A stretch of DNA of 32,859 nt. Source: Rhizobium sp. AAP43. Its GTDB lineage: Bacteria; Pseudomonadota; Alphaproteobacteria; Rhizobiales; Rhizobiaceae. The first letter of the stretch is position 1. Each line of letters begins with the position of its first letter. The stretch covers positions 1-32,859 of the forward strand of contig NZ_LJHS01000028.1 in the NCBI RefSeq assembly GCF_001296045.1. The letters run 5' to 3'. Below the pieces are notes generated by a model. It had not been told where the DNA came from. It was given only the letters and a program-made list of their open reading frames with translations, and made no database searches. Positions 32,198 to 32,859 of the stretch are shown here, one piece after another. Position numbers and translations under genes: made by a program.

Positions 32198-32859
32198 TTA
32201 ACCGAAAAGTCCGCCACCGAACTTGCCAGTCAATGACTGCGTCAGGGAGGTTAGGGTGCTCGTTGTCGAGGTTGTGACGGCTGAGACGGAGGAGGTGCTG
32301 GCATCGAGCGTGTTGGTCACGAGGCCGCTGGAGGTTCCGCTGTCGAGAGTCAGGAGTTCACTTAGGGTCAGATTGCCACCGGACAGCCCACTATCTGTGC
32401 CAGCGAGCGTGTCGAAATTTCCGAGATCCAGTCCGAACCCGACATCGACGTCTATGTCGGTGGCGAGCAGTTGCTCGATGACGTCAAGATTGATGTCCAC
32501 GTCCCCGGTGATCTGGCCGAACGCGTCCAGGTGCAGAGAAAGATCGGTATCGCCGGTCGATGTTGTGTCCGCCGGGTGGGCCGTATCCAGACTGCCCAGC
32601 AAACTGTCGGCTGCAGCGATTGCCTGATCCAGATCGGCGACCGCATCGAGGTCGACGTCAATATCGGTGCCGAGCAGATCCTCGACCGGGTCGAGGTTCA
32701 CATCGACATCGGCGATGATGGGCGCGACGAGCGGCAGGTCAGCGGTGGCGTCGAGGGTGAGGTCGGTATCGCCGGTCTGATTCGGTGTACCGCCAATGAG
32801 ACCGCTGCCGCCACCGATGCCGGAGAGGCCGTCAAGCAGGGAGCCCGACGTGCCGCCAA
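32198..32859 (-). CDS. Asp-rich repeat protein, probable type I secretion substrate (5' part outside window)
   Basis: The last 219 residues of a protein whose start is beyond the right edge. The visible part is very rich in Asp, Leu, Gly, Thr and Ser with no Cys. It begins with a Gly/Ser-rich linker (GGGSGLIGG), then two copies of an acidic 73-residue unit containing GDTDL, DVDVNLDPVEDLL and TDIDVD. It ends with a Ser/Thr-rich tail (TSTTSTLTSLTQSL) and KFGGGLFG. Absence of basic clusters and position 14 bases before the ABC genes fit a substrate with an uncleaved C-terminal signal. No GGxGxD RTX nonapeptides are seen. A surface adhesin or matrix protein is plausible, not shown. Confidence 0.75.
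   Translation of the reverse strand, partial: GGTSGSLLDGLSGIGGGSGLIGGTPNQTGDTDLTLDATADLPLVAPIIADVDVNLDPVEDLLGTDIDVDLDAVADLDQAIAAADSLLGSLDTAHPADTTSTGDTDLSLHLDAFGQITGDVDINLDVIEQLLATDIDVDVGFGLDLGNFDTLAGTDSGLSGGNLTLSELLTLDSGTSSGLVTNTLDASTSSVSAVTTSTTSTLTSLTQSLTGKFGGGLFG
32444..32773 (-). repeat. Tandem 73-residue Asp-rich coding repeat
   Basis: Two units in the substrate gene start with GDTDL at 32773 and 32554, a period of 219 bases (73 codons). In both, GDTDL is followed after a gap by DVDxNLD, then a short Leu-rich helix and LLxTDIDVD (ending near 32651 and 32444). The units are diverged. More copies may lie beyond the window. Confidence 0.65.

Noticed and set aside
32198..32859. RTX toxin or protease as the exported protein
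   Set aside because: No GGxGxD nonapeptide repeats are visible; the Gly-rich linker is irregular and the repeats are of another type.
1..32859. Mobile element, CRISPR array, tRNA or rRNA genes
   Set aside because: I found no transposase, integrase, regularly spaced direct repeats, or tRNA-like cloverleaf with a CCA end anywhere in the window; without a search tool short RNAs could still be missed.

Overview
The window looks like chromosomal DNA of an alphaproteobacterium, most likely a Rhizobiales member of the Rhizobium/Agrobacterium type. This is inferred from the high-GC coding style, DUF1488 and other small rhizobial-type proteins, a NodT-type outer-membrane lipoprotein, and a GGAAC-N16-CGTT element that fits the EcfG/RpoE2 general-stress promoter of this class. 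I see no tRNA, rRNA, IS element, phage gene or CRISPR array. Coding density is high and most genes sit in overlapping operons.

Left third (1-12427), metabolism and stress. A terminator of an upstream gene is followed by gluconokinase (gntK). Next is an NmrA-type NAD(P)-binding protein divergent from an HxlR regulator with an N-terminal Cys, probably a redox or quinone switch. A minus-strand polyamine operon follows: a gamma-glutamylputrescine synthetase-like glutamine synthetase (puuA), a PuuB-like FAD oxidase and an N-carbamoylputrescine amidase (aguB). Upstream of it lies a DadA-like D-amino-acid dehydrogenase. Then come a YbaN/DUF454 membrane protein, a metallophosphoesterase coupled to a Ser/Thr kinase fused to a universal-stress domain, a small membrane protein, and an MHS-type MFS transporter with a large periplasmic insertion and a strong terminator.

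Middle (12960-21240), carbohydrate and stress. An operon-like trio encodes a two-domain GT4 glycosyltransferase, a GH130 protein and an AGE-family epimerase-like protein. Upstream of it on the same strand is a train of six very small genes, including a 56-codon gene coupled through TGATG to the gene before it. Beyond them lies an AI-2E/PerM-family membrane protein preceded by the stress-type promoter.

Right third (21244-32859), a type I secretion locus with its own signalling genes. In transcription order on the minus strand: the 3' end of an Asp-rich repeat protein (likely substrate, running off the window), an ABC protein whose ATPase motifs are all degenerate, a second ABC protein with an N-terminal C39-like domain and an intact Walker A/B, an HlyD adaptor, a receiver plus RsbW-like ATPase protein, and a large hybrid histidine kinase with a pseudo-receiver, a true receiver and an HPt domain. 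The four junctions from the first ABC gene to the receiver/ATPase gene overlap by 1-4 bases and the other two gaps are 7 and 14 bases, so this is almost certainly one transcription unit. A NodT/TolC-family outer-membrane gene converges on it with a 7-base gap and may supply the outer-membrane channel. This locus, with an asymmetric ABC pair in which neither subunit has a canonical LSGGQ signature, is the best candidate for an undescribed system here.
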